Origin: Sva-07 sp963828415
GTDB taxonomy: Bacteria > Actinomycetota > Acidimicrobiia > Acidimicrobiales > Ilumatobacteraceae
DNA length: 64,000 bases
Assembly (NCBI GenBank): GCA_963828415.1
Contig: CAWHEI010000012.1
Location: 1 to 64,000, forward strand
Reading direction: 5' to 3'
Positions 1-9,289 of the stretch are shown here, piece after piece. The translations under genes were made by a program, and so were the position numbers. The notes below the pieces were generated by a model. It saw only the letters and a program-made list of their open reading frames with translations. It was not told where the DNA came from and made no database searches. Every line of letters begins with the position of its first letter. Within the stretch, counting starts at the first letter, position 1.

Positions 1-19
1 TCAAGTCCCGGTACCCGCC

Positions 20-1681
20 TGACACTTTGGCTCCGGTAGCTACCTGACAGTTCGGGTTGGGTTAGGCGGCGTTGATACGGCGGGGTCGGCCGCCGGGGTT
101 GGCGAGGGCGCCGTGTTCGCGGGTGCGGTCGTGACGGATCGGGTGGCGCCGGATGAGCTCCTCGCCGATGGAGATCTCGACGTGATCACCAACGACGGCG
201 ACCTGGACCTGGCGGCGCCGATAGGCGTTGCCGACGCGGTAGTGAGACCCGGCGAAGGACACGTTGCCCGACGAGTCGACCTTGCGGGTCACCGACACCG
301 CCGACGCCGTCGGACGCTGCGGCGCGGTGCTGCTCCTCGAGTCCGACGTTGCAGCCCAGCGGTCTGCTTGGCGAGGTCGTGACGGCGGGCGTGGGTGGCG
401 ATCACGACACCACGATGGTGCAACTGCACCAGCCCGCCGTCGCAGACGACCTGCACGGTCTCACCGGCCAACCAGACCCCGGCCTTGTAACGCACCGACG
501 CGAAACTGATCGTGCCCGTCCGCCCGACCTTGCGGGTCGCCGCGATCGGCATCGCCGCTTCAGGATCCTCGACCGGCTTGGTGATCACCGGCTCGACCGG
601 CACGGTGTCGGCGAGCCGGAACCGCTCCCACGGCGCCACCATCCCGATGCCCTGATGCGGTCGGTCGTGGTTGTAGTGCTCCACCCACGCATCCAGCTGG
701 GCCTGCGCGTCGGCGATGTCGTTGAACACCTTGCCGGTGAGGAACTCGACGCGCAGCGTCTTGTGCCACCGCTCGACCTTGCCGGTCGTGGTCGGCGACC
801 GCGGCTTGGTCAGACAGGTGCTTGATGCCGTTCTCCCGGCAGATCCGGTCGAACAACACCTCCCCGGTCCCCGGCCCGAACCGGCCGGTGAACACCTTGC
901 CGTTGTCCGTCAGGATCTCCTTCGGACAGCCATAGCGGCGCATCGCCAACGCCAACGCCTCACACGTCGGGCCGCGCGGTCGCCCGCGCCACGACCTGCG
1001 CCGAGATCACGAACCGGGAGTGGTCATCGATCCCCGACACGATCTTGGCCTCGGACCCATCGGCGAGCTTCACCCCACCGACGATGTCCATCTGCCACAA
1101 CTCCATCGACCGCGACCGCTCCCACCGGACGTAGTCCGACCGCTTCCGCTTACGCGCCTGCGGGCTGATCAGACCATGACGCACCAGACACCGATAGATC
1201 GACGACCGGCCCGGCAACGGAACCACACCCTCACGGTCGAGCTGATGACCGATCGAACGCGGACCCCACCCCGGATGCTCACGACGCAACTCCACGATCC
1301 GCGCCTCGACCTCCGGCGGCATCTGATGCGGACACGACAACGGCTTCGCCGAGCCGTCCACCAGCCCCGGCAACCCGTCGTTCGCGTACCGGCGCAACCA
1401 CACATGCACCGTCTGACGCGACACCCCATTGCGGCGGGCCACATCAGTGACCGTCGCACCGTCGTTGATCACCTCGAGCACCGCCTGCAAGCGCTGTTCC
1501 ACAACACCCAACTCCACGAGCACCACGGACCCCCTCGATCGAGACGATCACCAGCGACCGTCAACGAGAAGGCTGGCCCGACGAACCGAGGACGAAGTGT
1601 CAAGCAGCTACCGGAGCCAGTGTCGCCCAGCTACCGGAACCAGTCCCGAAACTGTCGCCCACCAACCGGAGCCACGGTGTC
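20..1681 (-). mobile_element. Degenerate IS481-family insertion sequence
   Basis: The element is bounded by imperfect terminal inverted repeats of about 36 bp. The left copy is at 21-56, beginning GACACTTTGGCTCCGGT. The right copy is at 1645-1681 and reads inward on the other strand as GACACCGTGGCTCCGGT. Near the right end a 17-bp direct repeat beginning CAGCTACCGG occurs at 1605-1621 and 1628-1644, so the exact outer boundary is uncertain. No target-site duplication is visible. The single transposase gene inside is broken by several frameshifts, so the copy is probably immobile unless the frameshifts are sequencing errors. Confidence 0.75.
62..1526 (-). pseudogene. IS481-family transposase, frameshifted
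   Basis: Three overlapping reading frames together rebuild one IS481/rve-type DDE transposase. The N-terminal part (960-1526) has a helix-turn-helix (VARRNGVSRQTVHVWLRRY) and the start of the catalytic core (MELWQMDIVGG, GIDDHSRF). The next frame carries LTDNGKVFTGRFGPG, and the next carries the C-terminal HYNHDRPHQGIGM motif. The last frame (62-298) holds the tail VTRKVDSSGNVSFAG. A single extra base near 972-974 (GGG run) and another near 811-818 explain the first two breaks. A third shift of opposite sense lies near 290-330. Family assignment rests on the Asp/Asp/Glu core and C-terminal motif. With three shifts it is probably dead, although the same kind of indel affects other genes here. 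Confidence 0.8.
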
Positions 1682-1799
1682 CATCATGAACCGGGACCGC
1701 ACACCGTTTGCCGCCGGAAGCGGTTTCCACAAGGTGTCAGTTCGAGGGGCCGGGCTAAAGATGCCAACAACTTCGAGGCCTGTGACCTGGGGTTTTTTG

Positions 1800-1872
1800 T
1801 GGAGCTAAGGAGAATCGAACTCCTGACCTCTTCCATGCCATGGAAGCGCTCTACCAACTGAGCTATAGCCCC
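1800..1872 (-). tRNA. tRNA-Ala (GGC)
   Basis: The reverse complement folds as a 73-nt tRNA. The acceptor stem GGGGCTA pairs with TAGCTCC, the D-arm is AGCTCAGTTGGTAGAGC, the anticodon stem CTTCC/GGAAG encloses loop ATGGCAT with anticodon GGC (alanine), and the T-arm carries GTTCGATTC. The discriminator is A, and the 3' CCA is not encoded (the next bases are ACA). No strong terminator follows on this strand. Confidence 0.97.
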
Positions 1873-2116
1873 GCAATCGGGTGCCCTCGACGACGTGTAT
1901 GCACGACAGTCGAGCGGCGCAGGCGGATGGTACTGCTCTCGGCGAGCGCCTCCAACACCGAGAGGGAGCGGCGATGAAAGCCGCAGCGTTCGTCGCCCCG
2001 CTCGGCAGCACCCCGACGTGGACGAGTTGGGCCGAAGGGCTCTCCCACATCGCTGGATGCCGGGCGGACACTGGACCTAGCGAAGTGCGGACAGCGATGG
2101 AACCAGGAGGTGTGCG
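1873..2116. other. Intergenic region before the LPXTG gene
   Basis: About 240 bp between tRNA-Ala and the surface-protein gene. I see a clear AGGAGG ribosome binding site at about 2104-2109, placing the ATG at 2117. I see no credible small gene and no confident promoter hexamer pair. Confidence 0.5.
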
Positions 2117-3326
2117 ATGGACTCTCCGAAGCGAAGGTTCATTCGACTTGCAATCGTCACAGCAACAGCAGCCGGGGTGGCGTTGGCCTCACCCGTCGTC
2201 GCCGTTGCAGACGAATCGGAGGTCATCGAGGCAGCGCCGATCGACGAGAACTCCGACCCACCGGTCGTGACGATCCCGACGACCGAACCGTTGGTCATCG
2301 AGCTGATCGTGGAGGGGGATCCCCCCACCGATTCGACCGAGCCGCCCGAAGGTGCCGAGTCCGAGCAACCGACCGAAGCAGAGGCGATTCCGACAGCGAC
2401 GGATTCCCAACCCGTCGGCACGGACCCGACCCCACTGATCGCTGCCCTCGAGACCAGCAGTGGTGATGAGCACACCGGCGGAACCGGCGAAGAGCACACC
2501 GGCGGAACCGGCGGAAGACCACACCGGCGGAACCGGCGAAGACCACACCGGCGGAACCGGCGGAGAGCACACTGGAGGCGGCGGAACCGGAGATCCCTAC
2601 CGAATGATCTTCGAGGTGTCGTGGCGGCTTCCGGACGGTTCGGTCATCACGGAGCTGCCCACCGACTGGCGATCGATGTTCGATCTCGCCGCGGCGAGCG
2701 CAACGGGCGGCGGCAAGCCGACCTCGGCGCACTGCACGTACCAACCAGGGAGCAGCGACCTCGTGTGCGAGTTCGAGAATCCCGGAAAGCACGCATCGGT
2801 CACCGACGGCATGATCGTGCCGGCCAAGCCGAGCGCCACGTACAGCGTCACGGTGCTCTGGCCCATCAGCGGCTGGACGATCGACGGCGCGAACGCCGGG
2901 CCGTACTCCGCACGCGACCTGTGCCCACGCGGTGGTGGCGGACACGGCGGCGGACACGACAGCGGACACGGCGAGACGGTCGAGGCCGCAGCGCTCGAGG
3001 AGACCGGGTCGGTGTGCCTCCACACCGTGGTGATGCGTCAACCCGCCCTCACCCCTGAGCCGCCGCCCGCCGAACCGCCCGCGCAGGACCCGCCTGTGAG
3101 CGAGGTGCCGGCAGCCGCGCCACCTCAGAGCCAGACGCCGGCGCCGCCAGAGGCCGCACCGACGCCGCCCGCCGTCGAGGCGCTGCCCGTCACCGTGACG
3201 CCGAGGGCTCTCCCTGCCACCGGCAACACCGCGACCACGACCCTGATGATCGGCACGATTGTCCTCGCCCTCGGAGGCTGCCTGTTCATGCTGGCCCGTC
3301 GCCGGAACGATCTGCCGCTCAGCTGA
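2117..3326 (+). pseudogene. LPXTG cell-wall-anchored repeat protein, frameshifted in its repeat
   Basis: Residues 1-31 form a Sec signal peptide (KRR, hydrophobic core, AVA cleavage site). An acidic Pro/Glu/Thr-rich stalk follows, then a tandem repeat of 24-nt units encoding EHTGGTGE-like octapeptides (about 2460-2580), a globular domain of about 110 residues with paired cysteines, a Pro-rich spacer, and a sorting signal: LPATG, a hydrophobic helix and RRR. This marks a sortase substrate linked to peptidoglycan. Inside the repeat one unit is 25 nt (extra G at 2513-2514), which throws the frame. Removing that base gives one 402-residue protein ending at 3326. The gene is preceded by AGGAGG. 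The function of the globular domain is unknown. The frameshift may be a phase-variation switch or a homopolymer sequencing error. Confidence 0.75.
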
Positions 3327-3353
3327 GCCGGCGAACCCAGAACAGCCCGGGGG

Positions 3354-3579
3354 TCAGCGCGTACAAACCGTGATCGGTGGATCCCCGGGCTGTCGCTGGT
3401 CGTGCGCCCGACGCCAGGTGGCGAACGCGGCGAGAATGTGCGGCGGCGACCCGTGGATCTCCGTGAAGCCCCCGGTCACCAGGCCCGACGAAGAAGGCGT
3501 GCTGGAAGAACTCGTACCGGTCGAGCGTCATTCCGAAGTCCGACCAGTGGCGACGCGATGAGCCGAGTTCGGCCCTCAT
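3354..3579 (-). pseudogene. Small conserved-looking protein with an apparent frameshift
   Basis: On the minus strand a frame starting at 3579 (MRAELGSSRRHW) or 3531 (MTLDRYEFFQHAFFVG) reads to about 3486. It continues sensibly only in a second frame (LVTGGFTEIHGSPPH, then HILAAFATWRRAHDQRQPGD), ending with a stop at 3354-3356. Removing one C from the CCC run at 3484-3486 (plus strand) joins them into a protein of about 70 residues. No family is recognised. Its composition looks more coding than the surrounding intergenic DNA, but without homologues this stays tentative. It lies between the LPXTG gene and the divergently oriented glycosyltransferase gene. A short palindrome with CGATGAG/CTCATCG arms overlaps its 5' end at 3556-3581. 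Confidence 0.35.
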
Positions 3580-3615
3580 CGCTCCACCTAGACTCCCGGC
3601 GAAAGGAGTGCATAC

Positions 3616-5067
3616 ATGAAGGTTGGCGTGCTCGTTGTCGCCTACAACGCTGAATCCACACTCGTCGACGTTCTCGACCGCATTCCCCAATCCGCCTCGC
3701 TGCAACTCGCCGAGGTGCTGGTGCGTGACGACCACTCGACCGACGAGACACACAGCGTCGCGAGCGCCTACCTCCAACGCGAAAGCCACCTGAACCTCAC
3801 CGTCATCCGCCACGAGGAGAACCTCGGCTACGGCGGCAACCAGAAGGCCGGGTACCTGTACGCGCTCGATCACGGGTGGGACGTGGTGGTCCTCCTGCAT
3901 GGTGACGGTCAGTACGCGCCGGAGATCATGGGCGACATCATCGAGCCAATCGTTCACGGCGACGCCGACGCCGTGTTCGGTTCGCGGATGATGGAACGCG
4001 GTCGGGCACGCGAAGGGGGCATGCCGATCTACAAGTACGTCGGCAACCGCATCTTGAGCACGGCCCAGAATGCCCTCACCGGGCTCGAGTTGTCGGAGTG
4101 GCACTCCGGGTACCGCGCCTACCGGGTGAGCGCACTCGCCGATCTCCCCTTCATCGCCAACTCCGACGGATTCGACTTCGACACCGAGATCATCCTGCAG
4201 CTCGCCGCTGCGAAGAAGAAGATCGTCGAGGTCCCGATTCCCACCTACTACGGCGACGAGATCTGCCGAGTCAACGGGATGCGATACGCGGCCGACGTCA
4301 TCGTCGACACCATGCGTTACCGCCTGGGCCGTTCCGGCTTCGGTGCGGGCCAACTCGGCCACGTCACCGAGCCGTACGCGTTCAAACCGTCGCCGTACAG
4401 CTCGCATGGCCGGATCCTGCAGATGCTCGAGCACCGACCCCCGCAGCGAATCCTCGACGTCGGCTGTGGACCGGGTTGGCTGGCCGGCGCGCTGACCGCA
4501 GCCGGACACACGGTGACAGGCGTCGACCTCGCCGAGGCGCCGGGTGTCCGCGGGCGGATGGAGCGCTTCGTGCAGGCCGACCTGTCCGCCGGGCTGCCCG
4601 ACGAACTCGACGACGACTACGACGTCGTGCTCGCTGCTGACGTCATCGAACACCTCGCGGACCCGTCGGTGCTGCTGCGCGACATGGCGAATCGAGTCAC
4701 GCCCAGCGGCTCGGTCATCGCGAGTGTGCCCAACATCGGACACTGGTACCCGAGAGCCCGGGTCACCGCCGGCCGCTTCGACTACGACCAACGAGGCATC
4801 CTCGACTCGACGCACCTGCGCTTCTTCTCCCGCCGCTCGTTCCTTCGCACCACCGGTGAGGCAGGTCTGACACCGACCACTGGAGCACACACAGGGCTAC
4901 CACTCGATGCGCTGGGCCTTTCCGATTCCGGCCGAAGCGTCCGAGCGGTCAGCTCGATCGATCGCACCCTCGTCAGGGCTTGGCCGACATTGTTCGCCTA
5001 CCAGTTCGTGTTCGAGTTCTCGGTGCGCAGCCTCGAACCACTCGCCGACCTCCCACCGTCGACCTGA
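3616..5067 (+). CDS. Bifunctional GT2 glycosyltransferase / SAM-dependent methyltransferase
   Basis: The N-terminal 240 residues or so are a GT-A family 2 glycosyltransferase resembling dolichyl/polyprenyl-phosphate mannose synthases. The nucleotide-binding region has VRDDHSTDET (37-45), the metal-binding DxD-like motif is HGDGQYAPE (95-103), and WHSGYRAYR follows. From about residue 278 a class I methyltransferase begins with ILDVGCGPGW (SAM-binding motif I), then GVDLAE and ADVIEHLADP. The fusion suggests transfer of a sugar to a lipid carrier or glycan coupled to methylation of the product. Substrates cannot be read from sequence. The start ATG at 3616 follows AAAGGAG. Only 15 nt separate the stop from the downstream membrane protein gene, so the two are probably co-transcribed and may act in cell-envelope glycan assembly. 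Confidence 0.85.
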   Translation: MKVGVLVVAYNAESTLVDVLDRIPQSASLQLAEVLVRDDHSTDETHSVASAYLQRESHLNLTVIRHEENLGYGGNQKAGYLYALDHGWDVVVLLHGDGQYAPEIMGDIIEPIVHGDADAVFGSRMMERGRAREGGMPIYKYVGNRILSTAQNALTGLELSEWHSGYRAYRVSALADLPFIANSDGFDFDTEIILQLAAAKKKIVEVPIPTYYGDEICRVNGMRYAADVIVDTMRYRLGRSGFGAGQLGHVTEPYAFKPSPYSSHGRILQMLEHRPPQRILDVGCGPGWLAGALTAAGHTVTGVDLAEAPGVRGRMERFVQADLSAGLPDELDDDYDVVLAADVIEHLADPSVLLRDMANRVTPSGSVIASVPNIGHWYPRARVTAGRFDYDQRGILDSTHLRFFSRRSFLRTTGEAGLTPTTGAHTGLPLDALGLSDSGRSVRAVSSIDRTLVRAWPTLFAYQFVFEFSVRSLEPLADLPPST

Positions 5068-5082
5068 CCGCGACCACCACCC

Positions 5083-6975
5083 ATGTGGCGTCGGTCGTCG
5101 AACCTCTCAGCTGAGCAACGGCGTCCGGCCCAGATCGTCACGGTGGTCGGCGCCACCCTGTTCACACTGATCCTGTGCGAATGGAAGCCGTGGCAGCTGT
5201 TCGCTCGTGCCGGCTTCTCGGGCAACTTCTACGACGTCCAGGCCCAGGCATTCCTTCGCGCGAGGCTCGCCGTTCCCGCCGAGGTCGCCGGCATCGAGGG
5301 ATTCCTGGTCGACGGCAAGACCTACCTCTACTACGGCCCGGTGCTCGCCGTCGCCCGGCTCCCGTTGGCGCTTTTCGGGTCGTGGACGGAGGGACGCATC
5401 ACCCGAGTGTCCATGATCGTCGGATTCGTAGCGCTCTGCACGGTGACGTTCCACCTCGCCCGACGCATCAGCGCACTCATCGGAGCACCCGACCGCGCTC
5501 CATGGCGCCCAGCGCTGCTGGTCGGCGCCGTCGCGTGCTCGCCGGCCCTCGCGCTGGCCGCTGAGGCGAACGTCTACAACGAAACCGAGCTCTGGGCGTT
5601 CGTCCTCATCCTCGCGACATTCGTCGCCTCGATCGACCTCATGCTCACCCCATCTCGACGCGCCGCGGTGTTCGCCGGCGGGGCGGCGGCACTCACCGTG
5701 CTCACCCGCGTGTCCGTCGGCCTCGGAGCCGTGACCGCCCTGATCGTCTGCGCCGTCATCGTCTGGCGCCGAGAGCGAGGCGTTGCGGTCACCGCAATCG
5801 CCGTCGCCGTGAGCGGCGTGCTCGTGCACGCCATGTTGAACCTCGCACGGTTCGGCACGCTCTTCGACCTGCCCGGCGACCGCCAGATGCTCACCCTGTT
5901 GGACCCCGACCGCGCCGCCTGGTTCGAGGGCAACGGCAACACGTTCTTCGGGCTCGGATTCCTCCCCACCACGATCGTTCACTACCTCCGTCCCGACGCA
6001 TTCGCGCTCGAACGACTCGCACCGTTCATCCGCTTCGGGCCTCGTGCGCACGAGTTCGGCTCCTACCCCCTCGAGAGCAACACGCCAGCCAGTTCGCTGA
6101 CCGCATCGGCAACGCTGCTCGTGATCATGGCCGTCATCGGTGCCGTGATCGCCGTTCGTGGTCGCCACGTCCGGCTGCTCGCCCTCCTGGCCGGGGCCGC
6201 GATCGCTGCGGGACCGACGCTGGCGATCGGGTTCACGGCAAACCGCTACCTCGTCGACCTCCTGCCCGGTTTCGTCGTACTCGGTGCCGTTGCCGCCGCT
6301 GTCTTCACCACGCGTCGCAGGACCGTGGCGCTCGTCACGGTCGCCGCGCTGGCCTTCTGGGGTGCGTGGATCAACACGGCGCTCGCCACATGGCTGGGCC
6401 AGATCGATCGCCCCGGCTACACGGCGCTGCGCTACCGACTCGATGACGCCGTCTTCGGCGGATCGCCGCCGAGCGTCGTCCGCCTCGACCCGCAGCAGCC
6501 TGTTCCCCGCGACGGCATCATCGGGATCGACGGCGCGTGCGACGGCCTGTACATCGCGATCGAACAGAGCTGGATCGCGTTCGAGCTCGCCGAGGGCGTT
6601 CGACGAGTCGAAGGCTCATTCGATCCCACGATCGACGGCGTCGTGCTGTTCGGCCCCGGACGGGAACAGATCACGATCGAACCGACCAGCAGCGGCGACG
6701 CGCTCATTGCGACCTACCGGCCGGCGAGCGGAACGACGGTCGAGGGCCTGCCGCTCGACTGGGGCGGCGGTGACGTCGACGTCGAGATCGTCTCCGATCC
6801 CGTCGGTGGCGGACTCGGGCGGGGCCTCGACGTGCGGATCGATGGAGAGCCCGCGCTTCGCGACTTCTCCGCACCGGATCTCGCCGCGATGACCTCCGGT
6901 GACGGCTTCGATCCGCAGCAGTCCGACGATGGTGGTGTTCCGATCTGTGCAGACCTGGTCCGCCGCGGCGCGTGA
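5083..6975 (+). CDS. Polytopic membrane protein, GT-C glycosyltransferase-like
   Basis: A 630-residue protein with about 9-11 hydrophobic segments in its first 470 residues and a soluble C-terminal domain of about 160 residues that looks beta-rich. Short extracytoplasmic loops contain acidic and aromatic residues (NFYDVQAQAFL, KTYLYYGPVLA), an arrangement seen in GT-C/PMT-like lipid-sugar-dependent glycosyltransferases. I see no definitive catalytic motif, so the assignment is by architecture only. The gene starts 15 nt after the GT2-methyltransferase gene, which could supply the polyprenyl-phosphate sugar that a GT-C enzyme would use. Alternative: an uncharacterised membrane protein of unrelated role. 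Confidence 0.6.
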   Translation: MWRRSSNLSAEQRRPAQIVTVVGATLFTLILCEWKPWQLFARAGFSGNFYDVQAQAFLRARLAVPAEVAGIEGFLVDGKTYLYYGPVLAVARLPLALFGSWTEGRITRVSMIVGFVALCTVTFHLARRISALIGAPDRAPWRPALLVGAVACSPALALAAEANVYNETELWAFVLILATFVASIDLMLTPSRRAAVFAGGAAALTVLTRVSVGLGAVTALIVCAVIVWRRERGVAVTAIAVAVSGVLVHAMLNLARFGTLFDLPGDRQMLTLLDPDRAAWFEGNGNTFFGLGFLPTTIVHYLRPDAFALERLAPFIRFGPRAHEFGSYPLESNTPASSLTASATLLVIMAVIGAVIAVRGRHVRLLALLAGAAIAAGPTLAIGFTANRYLVDLLPGFVVLGAVAAAVFTTRRRTVALVTVAALAFWGAWINTALATWLGQIDRPGYTALRYRLDDAVFGGSPPSVVRLDPQQPVPRDGIIGIDGACDGLYIAIEQSWIAFELAEGVRRVEGSFDPTIDGVVLFGPGREQITIEPTSSGDALIATYRPASGTTVEGLPLDWGGGDVDVEIVSDPVGGGLGRGLDVRIDGEPALRDFSAPDLAAMTSGDGFDPQQSDDGGVPICADLVRRGA

Positions 6976-6978
6976 CGG

Positions 6979-7383
6979 TCAGTCGGCGTCGAGGACGGGC
7001 AACGCCCACTCGACGCGCGGGGCGTCCATGTACAGCCGCTCGATCTCGTAGAACTCGCGCACCGAGTCGAGGAACACGTGAACGACGACATCGCCGTAGT
7101 CGATCAGCGTCCACTGCTGTTCGCGGATGCCCTCGGTGCGAACCGGGGATCGATGGAGTTCGGCTTTCACCTTGGCCTCGATGTCGTCGACCACGGCACG
7201 CACCTGGCGCGGGTTCGACGCGCTCGCGATCACGAAGTAGCCGGTGATCGACAACAGCGTTCCGACGTCGAGGATGAGGATGTCGGTGGCCTTCAAGTCG
7301 GAGGCTGCCCGAGCAGCACAGATTGCGAGCGTCTGGCTCGCGTCGGCGTCGGTTGGTGCGTCGGCCTCAGCCATGTCGGTCAT
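6979..7383 (-). CDS. rsfS: Ribosomal silencing factor RsfS (Iojap/DUF143)
   Basis: A 134-residue protein with the RsfS fold. Hallmarks are DLKATDILILDV, the FVIASASNPRQVRAVVDDIE segment, the conserved WTLIDYGDVVVHVF strand and FYEIERLYMDAP. RsfS binds ribosomal protein uL14 and blocks joining of the subunits when nutrients run low. The first 15 residues are an unstructured acidic tail and may be non-native; a downstream start is possible. It is the last gene of the minus-strand cluster nadD-LCP-like-rsfS, overlapping its upstream neighbour by 4 nt. This gene order is widely conserved in Actinomycetota. It converges with the membrane protein gene with only 3 nt between them. Confidence 0.95.
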   Translation of the reverse strand: MTDMAEADAPTDADASQTLAICAARAASDLKATDILILDVGTLLSITGYFVIASASNPRQVRAVVDDIEAKVKAELHRSPVRTEGIREQQWTLIDYGDVVVHVFLDSVREFYEIERLYMDAPRVEWALPVLDAD

Positions 7384-8687
7384 CCATCGTCAGGGACCGT
7401 AGCGGGGACATCGGTCGACGAGGTCACGGCGGGAGCCGTCGTGCCAGGCGCCACGTCCGCAGCACGCTCGAGTTCGCTGGCGAGGTACGACATTCCGAGT
7501 ATCACTTCGACGTCGACGCCTTCGATCACCGTGTCGGCAACTCGAACCTCCGCGTCGCCGAAGAGCGCGCCAGCGAGCTCGACAGCCACGTCGAACTGGC
7601 TTTCGTTGGCCACCTCGAGGATCGTCACCGCCGGCGCTCCCGTCGGTGCCGTGTCGACAGACGGCACGTTGCCGCTGAGGAACAGCAGCCGACCGATCAA
7701 TTCGACTGCCAGATCCGATGTCGAGTCGTAGAGGCCGTCGGCAGTCGACAGTTGGTCATCGGTGTAGTTGGCGACGATCCGGACCTTGAGGCCGGCGTTC
7801 GTCGTCGTCGTGAGTCCCGGCGACACCTGCGCGAACACCAGGTTCGAGTCGCGCCGGTCGATCAACACGACGTCGGCCTGGGTGGGATTCTCCGCGTCGA
7901 CCACCGGAACGACGAGGAGATCACGCACCTCGACCTCTCCCTGCCACAACTGGGCCACCAACTCGCCGACGGTGGCGGGAGCGATCGGCCGTCCGAGACC
8001 GTCGAGCGGAACCGGCTCTGGCGGAACGGCCACCGGAGCCGTCTGCGCCAACGATTCCCAGACGGCCACGTCGTTCGGATGAGATGTGTCGACCTCGGCG
8101 TCGTCGTCGATGGCAGCGAGGATCGACACCATCTCGGAGAGCGTGAACGTCTGCGGCCCGGCAACCGAGATCACGCCTCCGCCGCCGCGGGTGTCCACCA
8201 CGTCGTTCGGCACGACGATCTGGAACGCGTCGACGTCGGGAAGCAGCGCCTCGAGGCCGTCGGCGTCGACCACTTCGGCTCGTTGGACCGTGATGGCCAG
8301 CATCTCCTCGACCGACGCGATCAGACCGGGGAGATCGGTCGCATCGAACGATTCGTCGAGCGGTCGGCGCTGCTCGCCGAATCCCGCCGTGGCATCCGCA
8401 TTGACCGGGACGGTGACGATGCTGCCGCCCTGCCCCTCGGGAAGCAGCGTCATCACGACGACCGACGCCAACCTGTCCGATTCGTCGGTGACGGCGAGGA
8501 CGGCGTTGGGGGTCGCCGGGAACTGCACCCTCGGTCTCGCATCGACACCGACCGCCTCACCCTCCTGGGAGTTGGAGAGCGTGACGACACCGATCCCGAA
8601 CATGACTGCGGCACCGATTGCGAGTACGACCGCCATCGCCGCTCCGGCGATCGTGCGTCGCGTCCGGCGACGAGCGATCGCAGTCAC
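7380..8687 (-). CDS. LCP-like (LytR-CpsA-Psr) membrane-anchored protein
   Basis: A 435-residue protein with a cytoplasmic Arg-rich start (RRRTRRT) and one N-terminal membrane helix (residues 12-35), then an extracytoplasmic region. The segment from about residue 60 (AVLAVTDESDRLASVVVMTLLPEGQGGSIVTVPVNAD) resembles the start of LCP domains. The C-terminal part (LKVRIVANYTDDQLSTADGLYD to VTILEVANESQFDVAVELAGAL) resembles the LytR C-terminal domain. The Arg residues that bind polyprenyl pyrophosphate in active LCP ligases are not obvious, so it may be a divergent or non-catalytic member. Its position between nadD and rsfS matches LCP genes in other Actinomycetota. It overlaps both neighbours by 4 nt, which implies translational coupling. 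The tail is Thr/Pro-rich. Confidence 0.7.
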   Translation of the reverse strand: MTAIARRRTRRTIAGAAMAVVLAIGAAVMFGIGVVTLSNSQEGEAVGVDARPRVQFPATPNAVLAVTDESDRLASVVVMTLLPEGQGGSIVTVPVNADATAGFGEQRRPLDESFDATDLPGLIASVEEMLAITVQRAEVVDADGLEALLPDVDAFQIVVPNDVVDTRGGGGVISVAGPQTFTLSEMVSILAAIDDDAEVDTSHPNDVAVWESLAQTAPVAVPPEPVPLDGLGRPIAPATVGELVAQLWQGEVEVRDLLVVPVVDAENPTQADVVLIDRRDSNLVFAQVSPGLTTTTNAGLKVRIVANYTDDQLSTADGLYDSTSDLAVELIGRLLFLSGNVPSVDTAPTGAPAVTILEVANESQFDVAVELAGALFGDAEVRVADTVIEGVDVEVILGMSYLASELERAADVAPGTTAPAVTSSTDVPATVPDDG

Positions 8688-9289
8688 GCCGGCGCCCCGT
8701 AGAGGCCGCGAGCACGGATCACGTCGAGCACGGGATGCGTCACGAGATAGTCGAGTGGTCGACCGTCAGAGAACCGGGCGCGCAGATCGGTGCTCGACAC
8801 CTCCAGACGCGGCACCTCGACACGGATCCACTCGATGTCGTCGGCGAGTTCGACGGGTTCACCCGGTCGGTCGACAACGACGAGCTGCGACCGGTCGACG
8901 ACTTCTTCCCATCTTGTCCACGTGCGAAGTCCAGCTGCGGCATCGTCGCCGATGATCGTGAAGAACTCGGCATGCGGGTGCTCGCGAGCCATCACCGCGA
9001 GGGTGTCTGCGGTGTAGCTCGGGCCACCGTGATCGATCTCCTGGCGACCGGGCACGAGACCAGGAACGTCGCGGACAGCTGCCTCGACCATCGCCAAGCG
9101 GTCGGGCGCCGGCGTGATCATACGGCTCCCCTCCTTCTGCCACGGGACGTTGGCGACCATCAGCACCACCACGTCGAGAGCGAGGGCGTGTCGGACGTTG
9201 ACGGCGGTCACCAGATGCCCCACGTGCGGTGGGTCGAACGTGCCCCCGAAGAGCCCGACGCGACGCAGCGATGGATCGGTTTCGGGCAC
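8684..9289 (-). CDS. nadD: Nicotinate-nucleotide adenylyltransferase
   Basis: NadD transfers AMP from ATP to nicotinate mononucleotide to give deamido-NAD in NAD synthesis. The 201-residue protein has the nucleotidyltransferase signature GGTFDPPHVGH at residues 15-25, the internal FTIIGDDAAAGLRTW segment, and the second phosphate-binding motif as SSTDLRARF near residue 165 (usually ISST.IR in the family). Length is normal. It is the first gene of the nadD-LCP-like-rsfS operon, and the divergent sigma factor gene lies about 295 bp away. The ATG at 9289 keeps the usual short N-terminal extension before the GGTFDP strand. Confidence 0.96.
   Translation of the reverse strand: MPETDPSLRRVGLFGGTFDPPHVGHLVTAVNVRHALALDVVVLMVANVPWQKEGSRMITPAPDRLAMVEAAVRDVPGLVPGRQEIDHGGPSYTADTLAVMAREHPHAEFFTIIGDDAAAGLRTWTRWEEVVDRSQLVVVDRPGEPVELADDIEWIRVEVPRLEVSSTDLRARFSDGRPLDYLVTHPVLDVIRARGLYGAPA

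Noticed and set aside
20..1681. Target-site duplication flanking the IS481-type element
   Set aside because: No direct repeat of 4-10 bp is visible at the outermost ends; the element boundary is also uncertain because of subterminal repeats.
1792..1797. T-run (TTTTTT) near tRNA-Ala as its terminator
   Set aside because: The T-run is on the plus strand while the tRNA is transcribed on the minus strand, and the adjoining hairpin is weak.
3319..4890. Long antisense ORF on the minus strand (523 residues) and similar long ORFs at 5107-6168, 8618-10513, 30-33 kb and 58110-60245
   Set aside because: They are shadows of real genes in high-GC DNA: they overlap well-conserved genes on the other strand and their translations are low-complexity Arg/Glu/Val-rich.
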